DNA of 64,000 nucleotides from Pseudomonas sp. R76 (GTDB lineage Bacteria; Pseudomonadota; Gammaproteobacteria; Pseudomonadales; Pseudomonadaceae): NCBI RefSeq assembly GCF_009834565.1, contig NZ_CP019428.1, positions 3,472,001 to 3,536,000 of the forward strand, read 5' to 3'. Shown piece by piece: positions 1 to 10,400 of this stretch (position 1 is its first letter; each line of letters starts with the position of its first letter). The notes under the pieces were generated by a model. It saw only the letters and a program-made list of their open reading frames with translations, ran no database searches and was not told where the DNA came from. The position numbers and the translations under genes were made by a program.

Positions 1-563
1 TCACCACCAAACCCATCGGCCAGGGCACCGGCCTTGGCTTGTCGATGATTTATGGTTTTGCCCGCCAGTCCCACGGCCATGTGACGATCCACAGCGAAGT
101 CGGCACCGGCACCACCGTTAGCCTGTTCCTGCCGCGTTTCATGGGCGAAATGCAGACGCAGGCGCCCATTAACCCGACCTTGCTGCCATTCGCCAATGCC
201 GGTGAAACCGTGTTGATCGTCGAGGATGACCCGGCGGTGCGGGTGTTGGTGTGTGCAGTGCTCAAAGAGCTGGGGTATGCCTCCGTCGAGGCGGGTGATG
301 CCAATACGGCACTGCCCATTATCGAGTCCGGACAGCGTATCGACCTGCTGATCAGCGACGTGGGCCTGCCCGGCATGAATGGCCGGCAAATGGCGGAAAT
401 CGGCCGGCAGCTGCGGCCGGACCTCAAGGTGTTGTTTATCACCGGTTACGCCGAACACGCGGCAGTGCGCGGTGGTTTTCTCGACCCGGGGATGCAACTG
501 ATCACCAAGCCGTTCACGTTTGATCTGTTGACGGCAAAAGTGCGTGAGATGATTAAAAAATAG
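1..563 (+). CDS. Hybrid sensor histidine kinase, C-terminal part (cut by window start)
   Basis: Only the end of the protein is present; the reading frame is open from base 3 and the start lies before the window. The visible part begins in the ATP-binding domain of a histidine kinase (G2 box GTGLGLSMIYGF) and continues into a receiver domain with the acidic pocket VEDD, the phospho-acceptor in LLISDVGLPGMNG and the conserved lysine in ITKPF. It is therefore a kinase with a fused C-terminal REC domain, probably working by phosphorelay. The input domain cannot be seen. It converges with the leftward signalling operon and shares a hairpin terminator with it. Confidence 0.9.
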   Translation, partial: TTKPIGQGTGLGLSMIYGFARQSHGHVTIHSEVGTGTTVSLFLPRFMGEMQTQAPINPTLLPFANAGETVLIVEDDPAVRVLVCAVLKELGYASVEAGDANTALPIIESGQRIDLLISDVGLPGMNGRQMAEIGRQLRPDLKVLFITGYAEHAAVRGGFLDPGMQLITKPFTFDLLTAKVREMIKK

Positions 564-582
564 GGCTGCAGGGACGCAGCCC
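555..582 (-). terminator. Rho-independent terminator of the leftward signalling operon
   Basis: Seven-base arms (GGGCTGC at 563-569 and GCAGCCC at 576-582) enclose a six-base loop. On the minus strand they are followed by TATTTTTT. It sits directly after the single-REC gene on the minus strand and at the stop codon of the rightward kinase gene, so it may serve both. Confidence 0.7.
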
Positions 583-591
583 CCTTGCGCT

Positions 592-969
592 TCAGGCCAG
601 CAAGCGCTGGATATGCTCTTGCAGCGTATCCAGGTCAAACGGCTTGGCCAGGATCGGCGCGTTGCGCGTGATCGGGCTGTTGCAGTCGAGAATTTCCTGC
701 GGGTAACCGCTGATAAAGATTACTTTCAATTCCGGACGCAGCTTGATCGCAGGCTCAGCAATCTGCACCCCGGAAATCCCGCCCGGCAGGCGATAGTCGG
801 TGACCATCAGGTCCAGATGCGGCTTGGTCGCGAGGATCTCGAAAGCCTGCTCCCCATCAATAGCCTTCAAGACCCGGTAGCCCAAGCCTGCCAGGTATTC
901 ACCCAACACAAACATAATGGATTCGTCGTCCTCGACGATCAGAACGACATCTTGTGCATCTTCACTCAT
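592..969 (-). CDS. Single-domain response regulator (CheY-like)
   Basis: The 125-residue protein is one receiver domain. It shows the acidic pair in LIVEDDES, the phospho-acceptor aspartate in LMVTDYRLPGG, the switch Ser in IFISGYP and the conserved lysine in ILAKPFD. There is no output domain, so it probably relays phosphate to or from the neighbouring kinases. The ATG at 969 is chosen over an upstream alternative start at 990 because AAAGG lies six bases before it. It is the last gene of the leftward operon and follows the REC-kinase gene by about 80 bases. Confidence 0.88.
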   Translation of the reverse strand: MSEDAQDVVLIVEDDESIMFVLGEYLAGLGYRVLKAIDGEQAFEILATKPHLDLMVTDYRLPGGISGVQIAEPAIKLRPELKVIFISGYPQEILDCNSPITRNAPILAKPFDLDTLQEHIQRLLA

Positions 970-1047
970 GGGAAGCCTTTGTCCGGTCAATAGCTGGAAT
1001 TACGACCATGGGGTCACGCAGAGGTTGCGTCGAAGTGACGATTGATT

Positions 1048-2241
1048 TCATGTCGACGCCTCAAGCGGCAGGCACACCCGGAACAGCGCGCCCTCGCCTA
1101 TCTGGCTTTGCACTTCGATCGTGCCGCCGTGGGCTGCCACGATCTGCTCGGAGATGAACAATCCCAGGCCCAGGCCCGCCGCCACATGGCTGGCGGACAC
1201 TCGTTCGAACTGTTGGAAAATACGTTTCTGGTTGTCCTCGCTGATGCCGATGCCATGGTCACGTACTTCCACGCGCGCTTCGCCATGCTCGGTGTACACC
1301 CGCACTTCCACCGGGCTCTTGGCCCCGTAGCGCAAGGCGTTGGTCAGCAGGTTGGACACCACTTGTTCGATGCGAAACTCGTCCCAATTGCCCTCCACCG
1401 GGCCTTGGGTCTCCAAGTGCATCGATGACTCGGCAGCGGCCACTTGCGGCGCAAAGTTTTCCACCAGGTTGTGCACCAACTGGCTGAGGTCAAAGCGCGC
1501 CGGGCGAATCGACAGTTTTCCGGTGCGGATGCGCGACACGTCGAGCATGTCTTCGATCAGGCGAATCAGGCTTTTGATCTGGCGCTCATCGCGGTCGACC
1601 ATGGCGTGCATCTTGTCCAGGGTAAACGCTGCAGCGTTATCCCGGGCCAGGTGCATCTTGCGCAGCTGGGTTTCGAGGATCAGGCCGTTCAGCGGCGTAC
1701 GCACTTCGTGGGCGACGATCGACATGAAGTCATCACGCATGCGCACCGCTTGCTCCAGCTCGGCCTGGGTGGCTTGCAGGCGCGTCAGCAGCAGCTCCTG
1801 CTCGCGACGGCTGCGCTCCAGGGCTTCCACTTGCAGCTTCATGGCCTTGCTCTGGCGGTACAGGTCGACGAACACATTGACCTTGCTCTTCACCGCGTGG
1901 ATATCCAGCGGCTTGTGCAGGAAGTCGACGGCGCCGCTTTCATAGCCCTTGAAGGCGTAGTTGAGTTCGCGGCCGGCGGCGCTGACGAACACAATCGGGA
2001 TGTTCTTGGTTTTTTCGGTGCCGCGCATCAGTTCGGCCAGCTCGAAGCCGTTCATGCCGGGCATCTGCACGTCGAGAATCGCCATGGCGAACTCGTGCTC
2101 CAGCAACAGCGACAAGGCCTCGTCGGCGCTCAAGGCCTTGTAGACCTGGCGATCCTCGCGCTTGATCAGCGCTTCGAGGGCCAACAGGTTTTCCGGCAGA
2201 TCGTCGACGATCAGCAGTTTGGCCTGGATATTACTTAACAT
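1048..2241 (-). CDS. Response regulator receiver / histidine kinase fusion
   Basis: This 397-residue soluble protein has an N-terminal REC domain (about residues 8-125; LLIVDD, phospho-acceptor in AILDVQMPGMNG, lysine in HKPLD). A coiled linker of about 45 residues follows, then HisKA with the H box SIVAHEVRTPLNG, and an ATPase domain with an N box (NLLTNALRYG), G1 (DHGIGI) and G2 (GLGLGLFISE). REC-first kinases of this kind usually receive phosphate from an upstream kinase. The start overlaps the end of cheB by seven bases, indicating translational coupling. The kinase has no membrane segment, so its input must come through the REC domain. Confidence 0.9.
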   Translation of the reverse strand: MLSNIQAKLLIVDDLPENLLALEALIKREDRQVYKALSADEALSLLLEHEFAMAILDVQMPGMNGFELAELMRGTEKTKNIPIVFVSAAGRELNYAFKGYESGAVDFLHKPLDIHAVKSKVNVFVDLYRQSKAMKLQVEALERSRREQELLLTRLQATQAELEQAVRMRDDFMSIVAHEVRTPLNGLILETQLRKMHLARDNAAAFTLDKMHAMVDRDERQIKSLIRLIEDMLDVSRIRTGKLSIRPARFDLSQLVHNLVENFAPQVAAAESSMHLETQGPVEGNWDEFRIEQVVSNLLTNALRYGAKSPVEVRVYTEHGEARVEVRDHGIGISEDNQKRIFQQFERVSASHVAAGLGLGLFISEQIVAAHGGTIEVQSQIGEGALFRVCLPLEAST

Positions 2242-2834
2242 GGGGAGGATTCCAGGGAAGCCAGCAATGAGGCAATGCGGCTCAAGGTCAGAATATGGTC
2301 GGGTGTATGCAACGCCAGGGCCGCCAGCGGCATCACGGCAATCCGTGCTTCCGTGGGGTCTTGTACGATGGTAGTGCCGCCCGATTGTTGGACGTGGACC
2401 AGGCCACGGGCGCCATCCTGGTTGGCGCCGGTCAGAAGAATGGCGAGCAGCCCTTTGCCGTAGGCATCGGCGGCGGACGCAAACAGGTAATCAATGGCTG
2501 GCCGGGAATGATGCACGCGGTCTTCCTGGCTCAGGGACAGGCTGCGGTCATGCTCGACCGACAGGTGATAACCGGGCCCGGCGAAGTACACCGTGCCCGC
2601 TTCGATCACTTGCTTGTCCTGCGCTTCCTTCACCGGAACCCGCAGACGCCGTGCAAACACTTCCGCCAACTGGCTGCGACGCTCATCCGGCAGGTGCAGC
2701 ACGGCAATGATCGGCAGGCCGAAGCCTTCCGGCAACTCGCCGAAAATCTTCAGCAACGCCTCCACGCCGCCGGCGGACGCGCCGACGACGATGGCCTCAA
2801 TCCCGCGGATAGGTTGCGCTTGCGCCTCGCTCAT
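2235..2834 (-). CDS. cheB: CheB-type protein-glutamate methylesterase without a receiver domain
   Basis: The 199-residue protein is only the catalytic domain of CheB, which hydrolyses glutamyl methyl esters of chemoreceptors. The active-site serine lies in VVGASAGGVEAL, the histidine in VLHLPDERRS, and the aspartate in LLTGANQDGARG. Classical chemotaxis CheB carries an N-terminal REC domain that is missing here. Its ATG overlaps the stop codon of the CheR gene (ATGA) and its end overlaps the REC-kinase start, so the three are translated together. No chemoreceptor or CheA/CheW gene is in the window, so the methylated substrate is unknown; the large kinase next to it is a candidate. Confidence 0.9.
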   Translation of the reverse strand: MSEAQAQPIRGIEAIVVGASAGGVEALLKIFGELPEGFGLPIIAVLHLPDERRSQLAEVFARRLRVPVKEAQDKQVIEAGTVYFAGPGYHLSVEHDRSLSLSQEDRVHHSRPAIDYLFASAADAYGKGLLAILLTGANQDGARGLVHVQQSGGTTIVQDPTEARIAVMPLAALALHTPDHILTLSRIASLLASLESSPC

Positions 2835-3661
2835 GATTTTCGGTAGATCCGTTCCTGCTTGACCAAGGGCTCGAATTGCTTGCTGTAGGCAGAGAAATCC
2901 AGGGTTTCCTTACTGCCCAGCACCAGGAAGCCGCGATGACACAGCGACTCATGAAACAATCCGAACGCTCGATCCTGCAATTTTTTATTGAAGTAAATCA
3001 ATACATTACGACATGAAATTAATTGAGTTTCTGAGAATACGCTGTCGGTCGCCAGGCTGTGGTCGGCGAAGGTAACGTTTTCGCGCAGGCTTTTGTCGAA
3101 GATCGCGTAATCGTAGGCCGCCGTGTAGTAGTCGGCAAATGAACGTTGGCCGCCGGCCTGCTGATAGTTGGCCGTGTAGGCGCGCACATTCTCCAGGGAA
3201 AAAATCCCCTGCTTGGCTTTGTCCAGGGACGCGGGGTTGATGTCCGTCGCGTAAATGATCGTGCGCTCCAGCAAGCCCTCTTCACGCAGCAGGATGGCCA
3301 TGGAGTACACCTCCTCGCCCGTGCTGCAGCCGGCGATCCAGATCTTGATCGACGGGTAGGTCTTGAGCAACGGCACCACTTCCTGGCGGATCGCCAGGAA
3401 GTGCGAGGGGTCGCGAAACATCTCACTGACCGGGATCGTTAGAAACTGCAGTAACTGCATGAACGCGGCAGGGTCGTGCAACACCCGCTCCTGCAACGCA
3501 GAAATGGTCGCGCAGTCAAACTGGCGCAGCGCATGGGCCACGCGGCGTTTGACCGACGCACCGGAATAGTCGCGAAAGTCATAGCTGTACTTGAGGTAAA
3601 TCGCCTCGATCAGCAGGCGCAGCTCAATGTCGCTGCTTTTATCCAAGAAACTTCGCTCCAC
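2831..3661 (-). CDS. cheR: CheR-type protein-glutamate O-methyltransferase
   Basis: The 276-residue protein has the CheR N-terminal helical domain followed by the SAM-binding methyltransferase fold, with the motif IWIAGCSTGEEVYS and the later SCRNVLIYF segment typical of CheR. The enzyme transfers methyl groups from S-adenosylmethionine to glutamates of signalling proteins. It starts one base after the stop codon of the large hybrid kinase and overlaps cheB by four bases, so the adaptation enzymes are expressed with the kinase. There are no TPR repeats or other fused domains. Confidence 0.92.
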   Translation of the reverse strand: MERSFLDKSSDIELRLLIEAIYLKYSYDFRDYSGASVKRRVAHALRQFDCATISALQERVLHDPAAFMQLLQFLTIPVSEMFRDPSHFLAIRQEVVPLLKTYPSIKIWIAGCSTGEEVYSMAILLREEGLLERTIIYATDINPASLDKAKQGIFSLENVRAYTANYQQAGGQRSFADYYTAAYDYAIFDKSLRENVTFADHSLATDSVFSETQLISCRNVLIYFNKKLQDRAFGLFHESLCHRGFLVLGSKETLDFSAYSKQFEPLVKQERIYRKS

Positions 3662-6600
3662 TTAAATGCGTTCCATCTTCGGCAGCCATACGCGAATCAA
3701 CGAGAACAGGCGGTCCAGGTCAATCGGCTTGGCCAGGTAATCGTTGGAGCCCGCCGCAAGGCAGCGTTCCTGGTCGTCCTTCATGGCCTTGGCCGTCACC
3801 GCAATAATCGGCAGCTTCTTCCAGCGCGGGTCCTGGCGAATCAAGGCGGTGGCCTCGTAACCGTCCATCTCCGGCATCATCACGTCCATCAGCACCAGAT
3901 CGATATCGTCGACTTCGTTGAGTTTGTCGATGGCTTCACGGCCATTACGGCCGATCACCACCACCGCCCCTTTGTGCTCCAGGGCGCTGGTCAGGGCGAA
4001 GATGTTACGCACATCGTCGTCCACCAGCAGGATTTTGCGCCCCTCGAAGACCTTGTCGCGGCTGCGCGCAGTCTTGAGCATCTTCTGGCGGTCATGGGAC
4101 AGCTGCGATTCGACTTTGTGCAGAAAGAGTGTCACTTCGTCCAGCAAGCGTTCAGGTGAGCGCGCGCCCTTGATGATGATCGAACGCGAATACTTGCGCA
4201 GTTCGGCCTCTTCATCACGGGTCAGGTTGCGCCCGGTGTAGACGATGACCGGCGGGAACGAGCAGATGTCCTCGGTGGCCATGCGCTTGAGCAGCTCATT
4301 GCCGAGCATGTCCGGCAGCTTGAGGTCGATGATCATGCAGTCATAGATATTGGTGCGCAGCAGGTCCAGGGCAGCCTGGGCGTAGCCGACATCGGTGATT
4401 TCAATGTCATCGTCGCCGATCAGGCGGGCAATGCTGTCGCGCTGCAGGTCATCGTCTTCCACCAGCAGTACGCGCTTGACCTTCTGGGTCAGCTTGGCTT
4501 CCAGGCGCGCAAACACGTCCTTGAGCTCTTCGCGGGTGGTCGGTTTCACGGCATACCCGATGGCGCCCATGTGCATGGCGGCTTCGACGCGGTCTTCCAC
4601 GGAAATCACGTGCACGGGAATGTGGCGGGTGCTGGCGTGTTCTTTCAGGCGTTGCAGTACGGTCAGCCCGGAATGGTCCGGCAGGCGCATGTCCAGCAGG
4701 ATCGCGTCCGGGACGAATTCCTCCGCCAGGCTGTAGCCTTCGTCCGCGCCATGGGCGACCAGGCAGTTGTAGCCCAACTCATGGGCCAGATCGAAGAGGA
4801 TACGCGCAAAGTTCGGCTCGTCTTCCACCACCAGGATGCAACGGGTGGTGAACGGGGCCTTGTCGCGATCATCGGCAAAGCGCGGGATCTGCTGCACATC
4901 CACCACTGGCAGCGGCGAGATCGCAGCAGGCTTGGGTGCCGGCGCGGTCACCACTTGGCGTGGCGGCTCAACCGGTGCGGCGCCCTCCTCGCGCTCGACG
5001 TACTGCTCGGGCAAGACCAAGGTAAACACACTGCCTTTACCCGGTTCGCTGGTCACGCTGATAGAGCCGCCGAGCAACGTCGCCAGGTCGCGCGAAATCG
5101 ACAGGCCCAGGCCGGTGCCGCCGTAACGGCGGTTGGTGGTGCCGTCGGCCTGACGGAAGGCCTCAAAGATACTTTCCTGCTGGTCCGGGGCGATACCGAT
5201 GCCGGAGTCACGCACGGTGAAAGCGATGCCCTCGCCCGGCGCGCGGGACACCGACAGGCTGACCTCACCCTGCTCAGTGAACTTGATGGCGTTGGACAGC
5301 AGGTTCTTGAGGATCTGCTCCAGGCGCTGGCGATCGGTAAACAGCAAGGTCGGCGCACCTTCCTGCACCTCGACCTGGAAGCCCAGCTTGCGGTCGGCGG
5401 CCAGCGGTTCGAACATGCCGCGCAGGCCGTCCACCAGGCGCACGACACTGGAGTTCTCCGGCCGCACTTCAAGCTTGCCGGCTTCCACCTTGGAAATATC
5501 CAGGATGTCGTTGATCAGGTTGAGCAAGTCATTGCCGGCCGAGTAAATCGACTCGGCAAACTTGACCTGCTCGGCGCTGAGATTTTCCTGGGGGTTTTCC
5601 GCCAGCAACTTGGCCAGGATCAACGAGCTGTTCAGCGGCGTGCGCAGTTCGTGGGACATGTTGGCGAGGAATTCGGACTTGTATTTGCTGGAGCGCTGCA
5701 ATTCGTCGGCGCGATCTTCCAGCGCGAGTTGGGCCTGGTTGAGTTCGACGTTTTTGCGGTCCATGGCGTCGCGCTGCTCGGCCAGGGTTTGCGTCTGCTC
5801 GGCCAACTGCTCGTTGGTCTGCTCAAGTTCGGCCTGCTGGGTTTCCAGATGGGCCTGGGATTCCTTGAGGATGCGCGACTGCTCTTCGAGCTCTTCGTTG
5901 GCGGTCTTGAGCTCTTCCTGCTGCACTTGCAGTTCTTCGTTGAGCTGCTGGGTCTCGGCCAGCACTTCCTGCAGGCGCTGGCGATAACGCGCGGCCTCGA
6001 TGGAGGTGCCGATATTGCCGGCAATCAGCTCCAACAGTTCGACGTCGCGGTCTTCCAGCGGGCGCAGGAGGCCCAGTTCAATCACCCCGTTGACACGGTC
6101 GTCATCGCTGGTGGGCATCACCAGCACGCTGCGGGTCGAGCCCTCGCCCAGGCCCGAACTGACCTTGAAGTAATCCACCGGCACATCGTCCAGGCGAATC
6201 AGGCGATCAAGCTGGGCGGCCTGCCCGACGATGCCTTCGTCGCTGTAGATCGACTGTTCCTGCTGCTCCTGATCGCGGGAGAAACCATAGGTGGCGACGC
6301 GCTTCAGACCGCCATGTTCTTCTCGCACATACAGCGCCGCAACCACGGAGCCCATGTACTGGGCAAAGAACTGCAGGATGTTGCGGCCCAGCATGTTCAA
6401 GCTGAGTTGCCCCAGCACTTGTTCGGCCAGCTCGGTCTGGCCATTACGCAGCCAGGCTTGCTGCTCAAGGCGCCGCGCAATCTTCTGTTGGGACGCGAGG
6501 TTTGCGCTGTAACTGTCTGATAAAGAAACTAAATTCCTTCTTCCGCTGTACGCCAGGAAGCCGCTCAAACCGAGTACAAAGGCCAGGTACAGGGTGACGC

Positions 6601-7159
6601 TGATCACCGTGGTGCGAGTGACATCCGCGTTACGGGTTACCCGGAACTGCTGCTCCATATCGACCGCGTTCACATATTCCTGGCGAATCGCGTCGGTCAG
6701 GCTCTTGCCCCGGCCCGCCTTCACCGCTGCACGGTAGTCACCGCTGCTGCGCTGCAGGTCGATCATCGATTGCGCGTATTTGTTCCACTCGGCCTGCATC
6801 GCTTCCAGGCGTTTAAGACGGTCCACCTGTTGCGGGTTATCCGCCACCAGCTCCTGCAAATTATGCAAATCGCCAATGATCCGGGGCTTTGCGACTTCAT
6901 ACGGGTCGAGGAAATGCTCGTCGCCGGTGATCAGGAAGCCACGCAGCCCGGTTTCCAGGTCCACCGTCAGCTTGGACGACTCGTTGAGGTTATTGATGAC
7001 CCGATCGGTGTGCTCGACCCACTGGATCACCGACAACAGGTACGTGATCAGCACGACGAAAAATGCTGCGCTGAGCACACCTACGCCTAACGGCAGGGCC
7101 ACGTTACGGCTCAGGAGTTTACGAAAGCTCTGTTCATCGACAGTCGACGCGGGAGTCAT
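3662..7159 (-). CDS. CHASE3-GAF hybrid histidine kinase with three receiver domains
   Basis: This 1165-residue membrane kinase has a first membrane segment near residues 22-45 and a periplasmic CHASE3-like helical domain (contains TGLRGFLITGDEHFLDPY). A second membrane segment lies near 188-208, then a GAF domain (about 260-400), a long Gln/Glu-rich coiled coil (about 405-490), HisKA (ANMSHELRTPLN, His near 503) and an ATPase domain (GTGLGLSIS near 685). Three REC domains follow, with acceptors in LLDMRLPDHSG, IIDLKLPDMLG and LMDVMMPEMDG. The ATG at 7159 is preferred over 7210 and 7165 because AAGG lies seven bases upstream. It heads the cheR-cheB-kinase-REC operon. Confidence 0.92.
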   Translation of the reverse strand: MTPASTVDEQSFRKLLSRNVALPLGVGVLSAAFFVVLITYLLSVIQWVEHTDRVINNLNESSKLTVDLETGLRGFLITGDEHFLDPYEVAKPRIIGDLHNLQELVADNPQQVDRLKRLEAMQAEWNKYAQSMIDLQRSSGDYRAAVKAGRGKSLTDAIRQEYVNAVDMEQQFRVTRNADVTRTTVISVTLYLAFVLGLSGFLAYSGRRNLVSLSDSYSANLASQQKIARRLEQQAWLRNGQTELAEQVLGQLSLNMLGRNILQFFAQYMGSVVAALYVREEHGGLKRVATYGFSRDQEQQEQSIYSDEGIVGQAAQLDRLIRLDDVPVDYFKVSSGLGEGSTRSVLVMPTSDDDRVNGVIELGLLRPLEDRDVELLELIAGNIGTSIEAARYRQRLQEVLAETQQLNEELQVQQEELKTANEELEEQSRILKESQAHLETQQAELEQTNEQLAEQTQTLAEQRDAMDRKNVELNQAQLALEDRADELQRSSKYKSEFLANMSHELRTPLNSSLILAKLLAENPQENLSAEQVKFAESIYSAGNDLLNLINDILDISKVEAGKLEVRPENSSVVRLVDGLRGMFEPLAADRKLGFQVEVQEGAPTLLFTDRQRLEQILKNLLSNAIKFTEQGEVSLSVSRAPGEGIAFTVRDSGIGIAPDQQESIFEAFRQADGTTNRRYGGTGLGLSISRDLATLLGGSISVTSEPGKGSVFTLVLPEQYVEREEGAAPVEPPRQVVTAPAPKPAAISPLPVVDVQQIPRFADDRDKAPFTTRCILVVEDEPNFARILFDLAHELGYNCLVAHGADEGYSLAEEFVPDAILLDMRLPDHSGLTVLQRLKEHASTRHIPVHVISVEDRVEAAMHMGAIGYAVKPTTREELKDVFARLEAKLTQKVKRVLLVEDDDLQRDSIARLIGDDDIEITDVGYAQAALDLLRTNIYDCMIIDLKLPDMLGNELLKRMATEDICSFPPVIVYTGRNLTRDEEAELRKYSRSIIIKGARSPERLLDEVTLFLHKVESQLSHDRQKMLKTARSRDKVFEGRKILLVDDDVRNIFALTSALEHKGAVVVIGRNGREAIDKLNEVDDIDLVLMDVMMPEMDGYEATALIRQDPRWKKLPIIAVTAKAMKDDQERCLAAGSNDYLAKPIDLDRLFSLIRVWLPKMERI

Positions 7160-7437
7160 GGGCATGCCTTGGCCAGGTACGGAAAAACAGGGAGTTTGCC
7201 CGAATAACACGCCCCAAGGCTATGTTTGTGCGTCAATTCAGGGCGTATGCCTACGCGCTGCGCGGGTATCTCGCGCCGATTCAGGCCGGCTTCCTCACGG
7301 GTTAACACACCTGAATACAGATGCCTGGGCGTGGGCCGGAACGCGCCCGCAGAATTGTGGCACTCAGAATTGCGCCTCGGGAACACGGAAGATCTTTTGG
7401 GAAGGCGTCTTTTCTGACCCATCAAAAGGTACATTAG

Positions 7438-10400
7438 ATGAGCATTACCACCGCAGTACAGCCCACCGTCAGCGTCCGCCCCCGTCATACCCTCCAAGCC
7501 CATGAACCCGCTGTGCCAAGTGCCCAAGGCAGCCCAGGCACAGTCACAACTCCACTCGCGCCAAACAGTGTCGGTACGCCTCAGACCACGCCGACCCTGC
7601 CCCTGCGGCAACTGTTGGCAGACCAGAACAATCTGCGCGATCTGGCCGCAACGCTTAGAAACATCGCCACCGAAGTGAATGGCAAGCCCGTCACCCCGGA
7701 CCAGGTGTCTGCCCAGCTGAGCACCGCCACCCTGGCGCCTCGTCCGAATTCATCCTACGCCTCAACGCGATCCACACCGCAGGCCTTGGCCACCGTCATC
7801 ACTGACCTGGGCTTTGAACTGCCGCGTACGGCCGTTGAAGTCACGGCCCTGGCACACAAGTTGGAGCAAAAAGGCGCAGTGTCTCCCCTGGGAAATATGG
7901 GCGGCGGGCTTTCCTGGCCCATTCCGATGTCACAGACCGATCAGCAGGGCATTCTCGAATTTCTGTTCAAAACCCCCAACGCTCTGCCTGGCTTACCGTT
8001 GCCGAAATATGAAAATGGCGTACTCAATTACTTGTTGAGTGGCAGTTCGGTGACGCCTGCCGACCTGCAAGACCCCGCCCTGGCACTGCAAAAACTGCTC
8101 GACTCACCCAAGGCTCAGGCGTTGGGGCAAGCCCTGCAAGCGCACCTCAATGGCGTGTCCTCAAGTACCAGCGTTTACGATTATGTATTGAGCGCCCTTC
8201 AGCTAGGGCTGGATCGGGAATCGGCTTGGTTTCCTCAACGCGACCACATTGCAGGCTGGCCGCTGAACGATCCTACGCATGCAAAGCAATCCCCCTCCAC
8301 AGTTGCCAAGTGCCTCAGCGGTTACCTTGTCGAAACCGGCCGAGCCACAGCAGACACTGCTAAACTGGCCACTCACCTCCTCCTGAGCAGGGTAGCCCCG
8401 CAGTACCTGATCAAAGACATTCCCAAAAGTGTGACGATTGGCAGCGTGGCATGGGTGAATCTGTCGATTGCAGCAGCGGCTGTAGAGGCTGAGCGGCCAG
8501 GGGCAGTCGCCAGCATGACGTTCGCCGAAGTCATGGCCCATGCAAGCACCCTTGAGGGCCGGTCACAGGCCACCGAATACGCACAAATCAACGCGCTGGT
8601 GGAGTGGGGGGTGATCAACGGCGAAATCGTAAAAAGTGCCAGTGACACCTACACCCCCGAGCAGCTCGATAAAGTCAGAACCGCCTTCAACGAACAACTT
8701 AGCGAGCGGCTCACTGCCTCCAAAGCCCTGGACAAGGAGATACCGACGCGAGAGGGCGTCGCACGGGGCAAAATTGCCGAAAAGGGGGCAATCTTCGGCA
8801 ACTTTCTCGAAGAAAAAGTGCTGGGGACTGATCAATACCGGGGGACGGCGGAACAACTAGGGCTGGGTGGCCTGCATTCGCTGCTGGATGTAGCCATGAT
8901 GGATTTGCCGAATCCCAGACCCTTTAAGTCGACCGACCCGAACTTCCCGTTAGAGGCATTGAACGCCAACCCCAGGTTTGGCGTGACGGAGGCGTTCGAC
9001 CAACAGTTTAAAAGCGCCATGGACGAGAAAAAGGCCGCCGTGAACACAACGGTCCGGCACATGCTTTCGCAGCTTTCACCCGAGGACCAACAAATATTCG
9101 AGTACGGCAAAATCAGCGTATTGCAAGAAGGCTCATACGAACTGACAGGGTTTTTTCACAATACCTATGACGCGAACAAGCCGTGGCTGTTGTTCAGCAT
9201 TGAACTGAATGGCGAGTCCCATGCTTACAAAATGGACATCAACAAAGAAACAATTGAACCGATGTCTCCCTACAGCGTGGAAGCCAAGAAGACCCGGGCC
9301 GGCAAATATGTTTCAACGATCACCCCGTTCAAGCCCAGTAACGCAGCCGAACTGGCGCGTGAACGGCCGGTGAATGACGCCCCCTTCAATAGTTTCACCA
9401 GCGACCGCTCCCGGGCGATTGCCGATGCATTTGTTCAGCACCTTGACCTTGATGACCCGAGTATCAAGGAGCAAGCACGCGGGCAGACCACCCTGGACAA
9501 ATTACAAGGCGGGCCTAAACCACTGAGCGACTTCCTGCTCAATCTGGTTCCGTTCAGATCGGCCATTGTCAATTTTCAGAAGGGCAACTACGGCGAGGCC
9601 GCATTTGATCTCACCCTGGATATATTCGGTTTTCTCACCGCTGGCGCCGCCACCGCAGGAAAGCTGATCAAGATCGGCAGTTCTGCGCTTTCGAGCAGTG
9701 CCAAAGCACTCAAGGCGGCAAAAGTTATCGGTGCCGCCACGATCGGCGCACTCAACCCTGTGAGCGGTTTGGGCGACTTGGCCACAGGCGGCATCAGGCT
9801 TTTAGGCAGCGGCGGCCGGTTTCTATTGTCCAAAGGTACCGACGCCGTCAATGCGCTCAAGGGTCTCAACGCTAGCTACGACGGCTTGAAGGCAGCCAGT
9901 AAAACCCATGAGGTTGTAGCCGTAGGTACCTTCAAAGTCGGCGAGCAGACCGTTCAAGGCAGTGCCGTGTTCCACGAAGGCAAATGGTGTGGCTATGACC
10001 CGATCAGGCAAGAGCGCTTTGGCGCCGTGGGGGCAGATTTCAAGCCGGACGTTGTTGCCGCCAATGGGCAAATAAACAGTAATCTTCTTGACTGGTTGGG
10101 CAAGTATGTTGCGCCAAGCCCCAAGGCCTCCGCCGATGCGTTTAGAGACGCCTTGGACGCTGCAAAGAAAAGCGATATTGATGCTTACAACCAAGGGGTT
10201 AAATTGGGGGATGTCGAGGATATCCCTGGCTACCACCCGACAATGAAGGTGTCGGAAATAAAAGATTTGGCCGTCACCAAGGTTGGCAATCCCGAAGCGG
10301 TGGGCACCTTGGCCAGGGAAATTGAAAAACGCATGGTGAGGAACAGTCTTGAGAGTTTCAAAGTTTTCCAGGCAGAAGTCGTTGCCGCGGGGGGGAAAGC

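Noticed and set aside
4571..6520. 649-codon open frame on the plus strand
   Set aside because: It lies opposite the large hybrid kinase, whose domains are unmistakable; long antisense frames are common in high-GC DNA and this one is His/Gln-rich without family motifs.
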